Of a DNA stretch of 64,000 bases, positions 1-7,862 are shown one piece after another. The notes under the pieces were generated by a model, which was not told the DNA's origin, ran no database searches, and saw nothing but the letters and a program-made list of their open reading frames with translations. Each line of letters begins with the position of its first letter. Positions within the stretch are counted from its first letter, which is position 1. A program made the translations under genes and the position numbers. The stretch comes from an uncultured Alphaproteobacteria bacterium (lineage in GTDB: Bacteria > Pseudomonadota > Alphaproteobacteria > CAAHEQ01 > UBA3637): NCBI GenBank assembly GCA_947586835.1, contig CANPXT010000004.1, forward strand, positions 1 through 64,000, in the 5' to 3' direction.

Positions 1-44
1 TGACATTAGGGTATCATTTCAACTTTGATATCACCTCATTTTTC

Positions 45-73
45 TTGCAATAAAATATTATTTTTGGTATTTT
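45..73 (+). promoter_or_regulatory. Candidate sigma70 promoter of the Bro-N gene
   Basis: TTGCAA (45-50), a 17-base spacer, then TATTTT (68-73), about 50 bases before the gene. The same TTGCAA-N17-TATNNT pattern is seen before infA in this window. Read by eye only. Confidence 0.4.
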
Positions 74-127
74 ATTCACTATAAGCAACAACAAAGGTGT
101 GGAATGATGTTACCATAGAGGTGGATG

Positions 128-964
128 ATGAAAAACGAAATTAAACTTTTTGAACAAAACAAAATCCGTTCTGTTTATGATGAAGAAAAAGATTTGTGGT
201 ATTTTTCAATCGTAGATATTATTGCAATTTTAACTGAGAGTGAAAGACCAAGAAAATACTGGTCTGATTTAAAGAAAAAGCTGGTAAATGAAGGATATAT
301 TGAAGTGTCCGAAAAAATCGGACAGTTGAAAATGCTTGCCCCCGATGGCAAAATGCGTGAAACAGATGCCACAGATGCAGAAACGATGCTTCGTATTGTT
401 CAATCTGTTCCAAGTCCGAAAGCAGAACCGATTAAACAATGGTTGGCTCGTGTCGGTTATGAACGCATAAAAGAAACGACAGATCCGGCATTAAGCTTGA
501 ACAGAGCAAGAGAAAACTGGCAAAAGCTTGGGCATTCCGATAAATGGATTCAGCAACGAATGATGGGACAAGAAACTCGCAACAAGTTGACTGATTATTG
601 GAAAGATCATGAAATTACAAAGGATGAGGAATATGCTATACTCACAAACATTATCCATCAGGAATGGTCCGGTTTGTCGGTAAAAGAACATAAGCAACTT
701 AAAGGCTTAAAATCCCAAAATCTGCGTGATCACATGAGCGAAGCAGAACTCATCTTTACGGCTTTGGCCGAACTTTCTACTCGGCAAGTGGCTGAAAATA
801 ATAATGCCCGCGGTATGAATGAAAATAAAAAAGCAGCCAAAATCGGAGGTAATATTTCTAAACGAGCAAAAGAGGATTTTGAACAACGCACGGGGCATAA
901 AGTGGTTACCGGTGAGAATTATCTTCCTAAAAACACCCAAAAGAAACAAATTAAAGCAGAATAG
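128..964 (+). CDS. Bro-N (antirepressor-type) domain protein, DinD-like
   Basis: The N-terminal 110 residues have the layout of the BRO-N/antirepressor domain: a beta strand with 'DLWYFSIVDII', then the 'RPRKYWSDLKKKL' segment. The C-terminal part has the GGN-x-SKRAKEDFEQRTG-x-KVV pattern found in DinD-like DNA-damage-inducible proteins. Such proteins are known from phages, from mobile islands and as DinD; a DNA-binding or RecA-linked role is inferred from the family. I prefer the second of two adjacent ATGs because the GAGG at 118-121 then has a six-base spacing; 125 is the alternative. The gene stands alone on the plus strand at the left end of an accessory segment that ends at tRNA-Glu. 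No phage structural gene or integrase lies nearby, so it may be an orphan of a decayed element. Confidence 0.72.
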   Translation: MKNEIKLFEQNKIRSVYDEEKDLWYFSIVDIIAILTESERPRKYWSDLKKKLVNEGYIEVSEKIGQLKMLAPDGKMRETDATDAETMLRIVQSVPSPKAEPIKQWLARVGYERIKETTDPALSLNRARENWQKLGHSDKWIQQRMMGQETRNKLTDYWKDHEITKDEEYAILTNIIHQEWSGLSVKEHKQLKGLKSQNLRDHMSEAELIFTALAELSTRQVAENNNARGMNENKKAAKIGGNISKRAKEDFEQRTGHKVVTGENYLPKNTQKKQIKAE

Positions 965-1031
965 CTTTCTCAAAATATTGCCTAATCGTATCATTAAAAA
1001 AGCATCCTAATAATGATTTTTGCTCATTTAT

Positions 1032-1112
1032 AAAAATGAGAGAAATAGGCAATTATTTGAGAATATTGGGTCTTTAAGTTTAGGGTTAAGCACTGTAAAT
1101 TATTTGTATAAT
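1032..1112 (+). promoter_or_regulatory. Repeated operator-like element and promoter of the flavin reductase operon
   Basis: Bases 1032-1060 are identical to 4806-4834 (29 of 29), and partial similarity continues to about 1082 including 'taagttta'. A TATAAT hexamer lies at 1107-1112, just before the Shine-Dalgarno GAAAGGAG (1117-1124). The second copy lies between the araC-type gene and the destroyed gene at 4911, so I infer that the element is the binding site of that regulator plus promoter sequence. Confidence 0.55.
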
Positions 1113-1129
1113 GACAGAAAGGAGATTCT

Positions 1130-1699
1130 ATGCGGAAAGATTTTGGAAATGAAACAGTCGTTACACCATTACCGGTGCTTATTATTGCAACATACGATGA
1201 AAACGGTATGCCTAATGCCATGAATGCGGCTTGGGGTTGTCAAAGTAATTATCACGAAGTTATTTTTCATCTAAGTTCACACAAAACAACCGACAATTTG
1301 CAGCTTAAAAAGGCGTTTACTCTCAGTTTTGCTGATAGAAAAAATTTACTGATTGCCGATTATTTTGGAGTAGAAAGTGGTTATAAGGTCAACAAAATCG
1401 AAAAAGCAGGTGTTCATACGGTCAAAAGCAAATTCGTTGACGCACCGATTATTGAAGAATTTCCGTTAACTTTGGAGTGTAAAGTTACAGAAATAAGCAA
1501 AACGGCAAGCGGTGAATTTCGGGTTATCGGCGATGTTGTCAATATGAGTGCCGATGAAACAATATTAGATTCACAAGGTAAGATTGATTTAAGCAAACTT
1601 GAACCAATATCCTATGATTCAGCAAAACATTGCTATCGCGTTTTAGGAGGAATTGTCGGACAGGCTTTCCATGACGGGCTTAAAATTAAAAATATGTAA
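1130..1699 (+). CDS. Flavin reductase-like FMN-binding split-barrel protein
   Basis: 189 residues with the pattern of the flavin reductase-like/flavoredoxin family: an N-terminal 'TPLPVLIIATYDENGMPNA' strand pair, a central 'AFTLSFADRKNLLIADYFG' segment and a conserved 'GGIVGQAF' near the C-terminus. Members bind FMN and pass electrons from NAD(P)H or ferredoxin-type donors; the substrate here is not readable from sequence. It is cytoplasmic, with no signal peptide or membrane span. A strong GAAAGGAG lies six bases before the ATG. It is the first gene of a three-gene plus-strand operon with two exported hydrolases and lies downstream of the duplicated operator-like element, so it is probably controlled by the AraC-type regulator at 3863-4750. 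Confidence 0.82.
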   Translation: MRKDFGNETVVTPLPVLIIATYDENGMPNAMNAAWGCQSNYHEVIFHLSSHKTTDNLQLKKAFTLSFADRKNLLIADYFGVESGYKVNKIEKAGVHTVKSKFVDAPIIEEFPLTLECKVTEISKTASGEFRVIGDVVNMSADETILDSQGKIDLSKLEPISYDSAKHCYRVLGGIVGQAFHDGLKIKNM

Positions 1700-1714
1700 T
1701 TGGGAGATTTAAAA

Positions 1715-2764
1715 ATGAAAGGAATGATTATGAGTGCAATATTAAGTGCGAGTTTAATGACCGGAGCAAATGCAAAGGCTGCAGAAAATGTCAATCCGTT
1801 CGGATTGGTTTATGACGGAGCTATAACTGAGAATATCGCCGGAAAAGTCAATATTCATCCGACAACCTATAAATTGCACGGTTTGGATATTGCTGCCAAT
1901 GTTTATACACCGGCTGATTATGATGCCACGAAAAGCTATCCGGCGATTGTTGTTGCCCACCCGAACGGCGGTGTTAAGGAACAAGTTGCCGGTCTTTATG
2001 CCCAGCGTTTGGCTGAAAACGGTTATATTAGCATTGTGGCAGACGCTTCGTATCAAGGAGCAAGCGGCGGCGAACCCCGTCATATGGATAAACCGGCAAA
2101 TCGTGAAGAGGATATTCACGGTATGGTTGATTTTATTTCGCAATATCCGGGCGTAGATAATAGCAGAATCGGCATTTTAGGAATTTGCGGCGGTGGTGGT
2201 TATACGATAAAAACGGCACAATCAGACAAACGCTTAAAAGCCGTTGCTACATTGAGTATGTTTAACTCAGGACGCGTTCGCCGCAACGGTTATCAGGACA
2301 GCCAGCTTGATACGGTTCAGGAGCGTTTGGCAAAAGCTGTTGAAGCTCGAGCGGAAGCGGTTAAAACTGGCAAAGAAAGACTAGTCGGTTCAATGGCCGG
2401 AATTAGTGATGAACAAGCAGAAAAATTGCCGTTTGACTTGTATCGTGAGGGCTTTAAATATTATCTCAGAACTTATGCTCACCCGAATTCGACTTTTGAA
2501 TATACCGAAAGCAGTCTGATGGACTTGTTTGCTTGGGATGCCACCAACCAAATAGAACTTATTAACCAACCGCTATTGATGATTGCCGGCGAAAAGGCTG
2601 ATTCTCTTTATATGACACAGGACGCATTTAACAAAGCAACCGGAACGTCCGATAAAGAATTATTCCTTGTTCCGAATGCAACCCACATTCAGACTTACTA
2701 TGTTCCTGAATATGTCAATGCTATCAGCGATAAATTAGTTAAGTTTTACGGTGAAAAATTGTAA
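1715..2764 (+). CDS. Exported dienelactone hydrolase-like alpha/beta hydrolase
   Basis: The start is set at ATG 1715 because GGGAG at 1702-1706 gives normal spacing; an upstream in-frame TTG at 1700 directly follows the previous stop and is less likely. This gives 349 residues. Residues 1-20 form a signal peptide ending in ANA, so the enzyme is probably periplasmic. The alpha/beta hydrolase core begins with 'YPAIVVAHPNGG' (about 75-86). The nucleophile elbow is GICGGGG with Cys158, so the nucleophile would be cysteine as in dienelactone hydrolases rather than serine. 'NATHIQTY' near residue 324 supplies the likely catalytic histidine. The overall form resembles the YcjY/DLH-like group. The substrate is unknown. 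It sits between the flavin reductase and a second hydrolase, 14 bases from the latter. Confidence 0.78.
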   Translation: MKGMIMSAILSASLMTGANAKAAENVNPFGLVYDGAITENIAGKVNIHPTTYKLHGLDIAANVYTPADYDATKSYPAIVVAHPNGGVKEQVAGLYAQRLAENGYISIVADASYQGASGGEPRHMDKPANREEDIHGMVDFISQYPGVDNSRIGILGICGGGGYTIKTAQSDKRLKAVATLSMFNSGRVRRNGYQDSQLDTVQERLAKAVEARAEAVKTGKERLVGSMAGISDEQAEKLPFDLYREGFKYYLRTYAHPNSTFEYTESSLMDLFAWDATNQIELINQPLLMIAGEKADSLYMTQDAFNKATGTSDKELFLVPNATHIQTYYVPEYVNAISDKLVKFYGEKL

Positions 2765-2778
2765 TAAAGGGCAAAGAT

Positions 2779-3834
2779 ATGAATAAATTGACAGCTTCTT
2801 TACTGGCAGTTTTGATGACGGCGGCTTGTTCGGACAACGACATTAAAATTGCCAAACAGGGCAGCTTTGCTGTCGGCGGCACAACAATCCAGCGGGACGG
2901 AACATACGATAACTCAAAGTTTGTCGGTTGGGCTGAACAGATTGAAACCGGACAAAGCTATCACGGCGACCACGCTTTTATAAATTATCAAATTCCGGCC
3001 AAAGCCAATAAATATCCGTTGGTCTTCATTCACGGATACGGCGGTTCCGGCGTTTGTTGGGAAATGACACCGGATGGTCGGGACGGTTTTTCAACCTTAA
3101 TGCTTCGCAAAAAATATCCGACTTATGTGATGGATTTGCCGGGACGTGGACGTGCCGGACGCACAACGGCCGAAAACCACACCAAGCCCGTGGCAGACGA
3201 AATGTTTTGGTTCGACATCTGGCGGATTGGCCTGTGGCCGAACTATAACGAGGGTGTGCAATTTTCCAAAGACAGTGAATATATGGCGCAGTTTTTCCGC
3301 GAAATGACACCTGATTTGAGTAATCATACTCAGGACATTCCGGCTATCAACGCTTTGGCTGATAAGATAGGCGGCAATGTTTTGGTTACTCATTCTGCCG
3401 CCGGTTATCCGGGGTGGGCTGTTGCAATGCAAAACAGCAATGTTAAAGGCGTGGCGGCTTATGAACCCGGAGGGTATGTTTTCCCTAAAGGCGAAGCTCC
3501 CGAACCAATGCCCAGTCTGACGGGAACATTAAGCGGCGTGGAAGTTTCTGCAGAAGAATTTAAGAAACTGACGGAAATTCCGATTGTTATTTATTTTGGC
3601 GATTATATTCCTGAAGAACCGAGCAAAAACTTGGGCGATGAGAACTGGCGTGTTCGTTTGGCGATGGCTCGGAAATTTGTTGAAACCATCAACAAACACG
3701 GCGGCAACGCCACGCTTGTCGAACTTCCCAAACTCGGCATTAAAGGCAATACACACTTCTTAATGCAGGATTTGAACAACGATGTTATTGCTAATTTGTT
3801 TGATAAATGGCTTAAAGAAAACAAGCTGAAATAG
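2779..3834 (+). CDS. Lipoprotein alpha/beta hydrolase (esterase-like)
   Basis: 351 residues. A short signal peptide ends in a lipobox-like TAAC with Cys17, predicting a lipid-anchored envelope protein, although threonine at -3 is less common than leucine. The hydrolase fold shows an oxyanion loop 'HGYGGSG' (85-91), the strand 'YVMDLPGRGRAGR' and a nucleophile elbow 'THSAAG' with Ser206. 'KGNTHFLMQDLNN' near the C-terminus carries the probable catalytic histidine. The best general description is a serine esterase; the substrate is unknown. It is the last gene of the operon, and a strong hairpin follows at 3850-3896. Having two secreted hydrolases of different nucleophile type with a flavin reductase suggests processing of an imported or detoxified small ester, which is inference. 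Confidence 0.78.
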   Translation: MNKLTASLLAVLMTAACSDNDIKIAKQGSFAVGGTTIQRDGTYDNSKFVGWAEQIETGQSYHGDHAFINYQIPAKANKYPLVFIHGYGGSGVCWEMTPDGRDGFSTLMLRKKYPTYVMDLPGRGRAGRTTAENHTKPVADEMFWFDIWRIGLWPNYNEGVQFSKDSEYMAQFFREMTPDLSNHTQDIPAINALADKIGGNVLVTHSAAGYPGWAVAMQNSNVKGVAAYEPGGYVFPKGEAPEPMPSLTGTLSGVEVSAEEFKKLTEIPIVIYFGDYIPEEPSKNLGDENWRVRLAMARKFVETINKHGGNATLVELPKLGIKGNTHFLMQDLNNDVIANLFDKWLKENKLK

Positions 3835-3849
3835 AAATTTCAAACTCTA

Positions 3850-3896
3850 AAACAGACGTCAATCAGGTATTTTTTATCTGGTTGACGTTTGTTTTT
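3850..3896. terminator. Bidirectional terminator overlapping the 3' end of the AraC-type gene
   Basis: Long near-perfect inverted repeat: arms 3850-3866 and 3878-3894 pair over about 17 bases with few mismatches around an AT-rich loop, with T runs on both sides. It serves the converging hydrolase operon and the regulator. The regulator's stop codon (3863-3865) lies inside the hairpin. Confidence 0.8.
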
Positions 3897-4750
3897 GGCG
3901 GAGTGCCAAACATTCTTTTATATTCGCGATTGAACTGGCTGGCACTTTCATAGCCGACTTTGTAAGCCGCGTTTGCAGCATCAAAATTTTCCGATAACAT
4001 CAATCTTTGCGCTTCATAAAGGCGGAGTTGTTTTTGATATTGTAACGGGCTTAAACTGGTTACTTTGCTGAAATGACGGTAAAACGAAGATTCCGCCATA
4101 TTGAATTTTTGTGCCAATTTATCAATTTTTAAAGGTTCGCGGTAATTTTCCTTGAGCCAAGCAATGGCATTGGCAATTTGATTGTTATGCGACCCTTTGG
4201 TATTGACGGAACGGAGAATATCTCCCAAAGGCGAAGTCAGCAACAGATAATGAATCTCTTTAATAATCATCGGTGCCATAATCTTCTGCCGCTCGGGCTG
4301 GTCTAAAAGGGAAATCAGGCGGTAAAACGCATCTAAAATTGCTTCGTCGGTATCGGCAATTCCCATGCCCCGACGAGCGGCATCTGCTTGCGGGTAGTTG
4401 CTCTCTCTTAAAAGTTCGCTGATAATATGGCTGTCCAAGTCCAAAATCAGGGTCATAAACGGCTTTTCAGAACTTGCTTCAATAATGCTGCCGATGGTCG
4501 GAATATCAATAGAAGTTACAACCAACTGGTTTTCATTATAAGTAAACTTTTCCGAACCTAAGATCGTTTGTTTCTTTCCTTGCAAAACTACAATCGCTAT
4601 CGGTTTATAAAAACAATACTGGTTAAAAGTTGGGGCGGTTCTGAGAGAGGCACTAAAACCTTTAATGCCGGTTTGCAGGATTCCCGGCGTAGGGAAAAGC
4701 TCCTGTACTCTTGTTTTCAGCAAATTGCGTTTTTCTTCCAAACTATTCAT
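3863..4750 (-). CDS. AraC-family transcriptional regulator (YqhC-like N-terminal domain)
   Basis: 295 residues. The N-terminal half has the layout of the AraC_N sensor domain ('KPIAIVVLQGKKQTILG', then 'YNENQLVVTSIDIPTIG') found in YqhC-like regulators that control aldehyde or quinone reductases. Residues from about 195 to 290 form the double helix-turn-helix with 'PLKIDKLAQKFNMAESSFYRHF' type spacing and 'AANAAYKVGYESASQFNREYKRMFG', the classic AraC signature. The gene diverges from the remnant at 4911, with the second copy of the 29-base element between them, which is the normal placement for a regulator and its target. It probably also controls the operon beginning at 1130. The inducer is unknown; the family suggests a reactive small molecule. 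Confidence 0.88.
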   Translation of the reverse strand: MNSLEEKRNLLKTRVQELFPTPGILQTGIKGFSASLRTAPTFNQYCFYKPIAIVVLQGKKQTILGSEKFTYNENQLVVTSIDIPTIGSIIEASSEKPFMTLILDLDSHIISELLRESNYPQADAARRGMGIADTDEAILDAFYRLISLLDQPERQKIMAPMIIKEIHYLLLTSPLGDILRSVNTKGSHNNQIANAIAWLKENYREPLKIDKLAQKFNMAESSFYRHFSKVTSLSPLQYQKQLRLYEAQRLMLSENFDAANAAYKVGYESASQFNREYKRMFGTPPKTNVNQIKNT

Positions 4751-4805
4751 AAGCCCTCTCTTTCTATAATGAGAATATAAAGGTAATTTTTTATTATTGC
4801 AAATA

Positions 4806-4856
4806 AAAAATGAGAGAAATAGGCAATTATTTGAAAGAATAAGGACTGTAAGTTTA
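4806..4856 (+). promoter_or_regulatory. Second copy of the operator-like element
   Basis: 4806-4834 is identical to 1032-1060; similarity continues to 'taagttta' ending at 4856. The distance from the element's start to the next ATG is 105 bases here and 98 bases at copy one, so its position relative to the gene is conserved. Probable AraC-type regulator site for the now truncated gene at 4911. Confidence 0.55.
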
Positions 4857-4910
4857 TAAAAAGATAATTAGACTATATCATAGGAAATAAAATTTATGGG
4901 GAGAGAACAA

Positions 4911-4962
4911 ATGAAAGTTTTGTTGATTAACGGCTCACCGCACCACCACTTTCTGCCGAAAA
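4911..4962 (+). pseudogene. 5' remnant of an NADPH-dependent FMN reductase/flavodoxin-like gene
   Basis: After a GGGGAGAG ribosome site, the frame from ATG 4911 begins MKVLLINGSPH, the standard start of NAD(P)H-dependent FMN reductases and iron-sulfur flavoproteins (phosphate-binding loop GSPH). Similarity stops at about codon 11-13. The frame then runs into unrelated lysine-rich sequence and the rest of the roughly 180-200 residue enzyme is missing. The remnant keeps its promoter element and ribosome site, so the loss is probably a deletion or recombination joining this segment to the tRNA-Glu flank. The end given is approximate; the open frame continues to a TAA near 5066. Confidence 0.65.
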
Positions 4963-5102
4963 TAAAAGAAAAACCGAATATATCCCCGCTAAAAAACAAA
5001 CATCGACCGAAAATAGGAAAATCCCCAAAGCTTCTGTCTTTTTACTGCGCCATGCCGCAAACATAAACGAATAAATAATAAAAAAACACACACCCAAAAA
5101 AT

Positions 5103-5134
5103 AAAAAAACGCCTTCTTTAAAAGGCGTTTTTTT
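5103..5134 (-). terminator. Terminator of tRNA-Glu
   Basis: On the minus strand, AACGCCTT and AAGGCGTT pair around a six-base loop, followed by a T run. It directly adjoins the encoded CCA end of the tRNA. Confidence 0.85.
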
Positions 5135-5209
5135 GGCGACCCCAGCGAGAGTCGAACTCGCGTTACCGCCGTGAAAGGGCGATGTCCTGGGCCACTAGAC
5201 GATGGGGTC
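5134..5209 (-). tRNA. tRNA-Glu (anticodon UUC)
   Basis: 76 bases including an encoded CCA. The acceptor stem GACCCCA/TGGGGTC is fully paired, with discriminator G. The anticodon loop is CTTTCAC, giving UUC; the anticodon stem CCGCC/GGCGG-like pairing and the T arm GTTCGACTC are typical, and the body closely follows bacterial tRNA-Glu. It flanks the accessory segment to its left, a common place for island junctions. Confidence 0.97.
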
Positions 5210-5225
5210 ATTCACGTGTTTTTTC

Positions 5226-5254
5226 CTTATACTCTTTTTTGCTTAAAAAAGCAA
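5226..5254 (-). promoter_or_regulatory. Promoter of tRNA-Glu
   Basis: On the minus strand, TTGCTT (5254-5249), 17 bases, TATAAG (5231-5226), about 17 bases before the mature 5' end. The tRNA-Thr gene has the same arrangement. Confidence 0.7.
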
Positions 5255-5319
5255 GCATTTTTTTTATTTTTTATGTCTTTTTTTATTTCTCTTTGATTTT
5301 ATTGATTTTTTATGTTTCT

Positions 5320-7389
5320 CTACCGTTCATTTTCACGCTGTTCCCCATGAATCATAAACAATAGTGACAATTCTGAAATAATTTCAGGATGATATAAACA
5401 ATATTTTTCTTCCTCGGCAGACAATATCGGTATTGTTCCTCGGGTAAAACCCTGAATTTTTTGCTCGGCCTCATGAATGGTTTTTAATTCAAAATCAGGA
5501 ACAGGACCGTTCACCGAAAGTAAATAAATATGCATGGCCTGATATATCGGCTGATGAATCAATAAAGCCAATCCCGTTTCCTTCGGCGAAACATTTTCGA
5601 GCTCATTGAGCGCTTGTTTGGCCATTTTTAAAATAACAGGCGGATTATATTCTTCGGGCGTGATAAACAAATGATGTTTTTTCGTCCATAAACCCACACT
5701 TTCCCTTGAAGAATAAACCGACAACGGAATCGATAAAATTAAACCGACGGTAATCGGCAAAATCCAATAAAAAAGCGCTGGAATACATAAGTACACAAGC
5801 GCCGTTACGGCAATTCCCAACGCCGTATGCCAAAAATGACGCCGAAAAGCAAGCTGCCACGGCGTGCCGGCCTCATCACGATTTTGCGCTTTCCAACCGG
5901 CATCGTTTCCGATTAAAATATCAAAAACAATTTTTGTTTGAAACAACATCATAATCGGCGCCGTTAAGGCACTGAAAATAAACTCGATAATTAAAGTGAA
6001 CAATAAGCCGAAAAATCCACCGAATTCCCTTAACGGTCGATGTTGCACAAAAGCAATTAATCCGCCTAAAATTTTGGGAATAAATAACATACCCATTGAT
6101 AAAATAAACAAAGCTAACGTGCCAATTAAATCAAACACCGGCCATGTCGGAAACAAAGTTTTGGTATCGGAAAAATATTCCGGCGGAAAAAATTCCCGCC
6201 ATAATGCAAATGTTAATCCGCCCAGCAAAAACAAAAACCACAGCGGCGATGACAAATAAGACATAATACCCAACAAAAAATGTAACCGCGATACCGGATG
6301 AAGTTTTTGCGAAAACAAAATGCGCAAATGTTGTAAATTTCCTTGACACCAACGCCTGTCACGAATGGCAAAATCAAGCATGGACGGCGGACACTCCTCA
6401 TAACTGCCTTTTAATTCCGGCAACATCCACGCTAACCAACCGGCACGACGAATCAAAGCAGCTTCCACAAAATCATGACTTAAAATATGACCGCCGAACG
6501 GCGCCTGTCCCGGGAAAACGGGGAGCCCGCAACATTCCGTAAAGGCATGTGTTCGAATAATAGCATTATGTCCCCAATAGTTGCTGTCCCACACCTGCCA
6601 ATAAGCCAAACCGGCACTGACAATCGGACCGTACACCCGTCCGGCGAACTGTTGCACACGCGCAAAAAATGAATGTCGATTAATGATAATCGGCGGTGCT
6701 TGAATAATACCCGTTGTTTCGTTAACTTCCATTAATTGCGCCATAGTCACAACCGTTTCCGCCGCCATTAAACTATCAGCATCCAGCACAATCATATGAT
6801 CATAATTGGCACCCCAACGCACGCAAAAATCTTCAATATTTCCGCTTTTTCGCGCCGTATTTTTCGGACGATGCCGATAATAAAGGCGCATATTTTCGGG
6901 GAACAGTTTCTGTGTTTCAAGCCAAAGTGCTTCTTCTTGAATCCATACGCGCGGATTGGTCGTATCACTCAACACAAAAAAGTCAAACGCTTTTTCCTGC
7001 CCCGTTTTGCTCACATCGCGCGCCATGGCTAATAAATTTGCAAAAACACTTGTCGGATCTTCATTATAAACCGGCATTAAAATTGCCGTTTTTGTTGAAA
7101 GTTTTGTTTCATACGGTACCCGTTTAAGTGCTGGCATTTTCCGATGCCGAATAATCTCCCAAAAACCGAATAAACTCGACCAAAAATAAAGAGAAATCCA
7201 TGCAAATGTAATACAGAACAAAAATATCATACCGTATCGGGCTGCCGGTGACATATCCGTCGGCATAAAATCGGCCCACTTCACGGTTGCCAAAATCACA
7301 CTTGCCAACACAAGTCCGAACAGCTTAATGCGTCGCCACACAATTTGTCGTTTATTGATTTGGGATATAACAATATAATTCTCTGCCAT
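5320..7389 (-). CDS. opgH: Osmoregulated periplasmic glucan glucosyltransferase OpgH (MdoH)
   Basis: 689 residues, a membrane family-2 glycosyltransferase that polymerises UDP-glucose into the glucan backbone and moves it to the periplasm. Two N-terminal spans (about 20-40 and 50-75) precede the cytoplasmic catalytic domain: 'TAILMPVYNED' (101-111), 'FFVLSDTTN' (137-145), the metal-binding 'DADS' (203-206), and 'RDRRWCQGN', which matches the family's (Q/R)xxRW motif. Several C-terminal spans follow. It is shorter than the 847-residue E. coli protein, lacking much of the long N-terminal extension, as is common outside enterobacteria. Its ATG follows the stop of the preceding 154-residue gene by one base, implying coupled translation in the order opgG, unknown gene, opgH. 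Confidence 0.95.
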   Translation of the reverse strand: MAENYIVISQINKRQIVWRRIKLFGLVLASVILATVKWADFMPTDMSPAARYGMIFLFCITFAWISLYFWSSLFGFWEIIRHRKMPALKRVPYETKLSTKTAILMPVYNEDPTSVFANLLAMARDVSKTGQEKAFDFFVLSDTTNPRVWIQEEALWLETQKLFPENMRLYYRHRPKNTARKSGNIEDFCVRWGANYDHMIVLDADSLMAAETVVTMAQLMEVNETTGIIQAPPIIINRHSFFARVQQFAGRVYGPIVSAGLAYWQVWDSNYWGHNAIIRTHAFTECCGLPVFPGQAPFGGHILSHDFVEAALIRRAGWLAWMLPELKGSYEECPPSMLDFAIRDRRWCQGNLQHLRILFSQKLHPVSRLHFLLGIMSYLSSPLWFLFLLGGLTFALWREFFPPEYFSDTKTLFPTWPVFDLIGTLALFILSMGMLFIPKILGGLIAFVQHRPLREFGGFFGLLFTLIIEFIFSALTAPIMMLFQTKIVFDILIGNDAGWKAQNRDEAGTPWQLAFRRHFWHTALGIAVTALVYLCIPALFYWILPITVGLILSIPLSVYSSRESVGLWTKKHHLFITPEEYNPPVILKMAKQALNELENVSPKETGLALLIHQPIYQAMHIYLLSVNGPVPDFELKTIHEAEQKIQGFTRGTIPILSAEEEKYCLYHPEIISELSLLFMIHGEQRENER

Positions 7390-7390
7390 T

Positions 7391-7855
7391 TTATTTCTTC
7401 TTTACCGAATGAACCACCGCTTTTACGCCTTTGGCAAATGTTTTTTTCAAACGCCATAACGGATGATATGTCTTAATGCTTTGACGATGCATATCGGATA
7501 AAATTAAATCCGGCGCAGCCAAAAATTGATGAAAATAATGCGAAAGTTCTTCTTTTGAATTTTCTGAAAGATTTTCAAACAAAGAATACTTTAAAGAAAG
7601 GTGATGTGTTAAAAAAATCATTTTAAAATAATTGAGTTTTTGTAAATCATTGAGGCGATCACCTTGCAAATAATTGCCGATTTGATCCATAATTTTCTGA
7701 TTTAAAATTTTCACGATTTCATCAGGTTGTAAAGATTTTTTTTGTTTGAGCAATTCATTGCTTAATCGCGCCGTTAAGGCAGAATCATGATAGCCCCATT
7801 CTTTTAAATAAGCATACACCCACTCTTCAATCGTATAAAACTTAATCGTACTCAT
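7391..7855 (-). CDS. Unknown 154-residue protein inside the opgG-opgH operon
   Basis: I do not recognise the family. The protein is predicted soluble and largely helical, with no signal peptide or membrane span, a tryptophan- and tyrosine-rich N-terminus ('EEWVYAYLKEWGYHDSAL'), a middle region rich in Leu/Lys/His and a basic C-terminus ending KSVKKK-like (VKKK). It starts seven bases after opgG and ends one base before opgH, so it is made together with both. A cytoplasmic accessory role with OpgH is an inference from position only. The basic tail could favour contact with the inner membrane surface. Confidence 0.75.
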   Translation of the reverse strand: MSTIKFYTIEEWVYAYLKEWGYHDSALTARLSNELLKQKKSLQPDEIVKILNQKIMDQIGNYLQGDRLNDLQKLNYFKMIFLTHHLSLKYSLFENLSENSKEELSHYFHQFLAAPDLILSDMHRQSIKTYHPLWRLKKTFAKGVKAVVHSVKKK

Positions 7856-7862
7856 ACTTTTC

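Noticed and set aside
707-994. Minus-strand frames under the Bro-N gene
   Set aside because: Shadows of the plus-strand gene, which has recognisable domain motifs and a ribosome site.
4927-5211. Minus-strand open frame with two hydrophobic stretches across the tRNA-Glu gene
   Set aside because: It reads through the tRNA and its terminator, has no ribosome site, and its hydrophobicity follows from the AT-rich strand. A degraded membrane-protein fragment in 4945-5100 cannot be excluded but is not supported.
5996-6259. Plus-strand frame inside opgH coding for an Asn/Lys-rich peptide
   Set aside because: Composition typical of an antisense reading of membrane spans; no ribosome site and no conserved motif.
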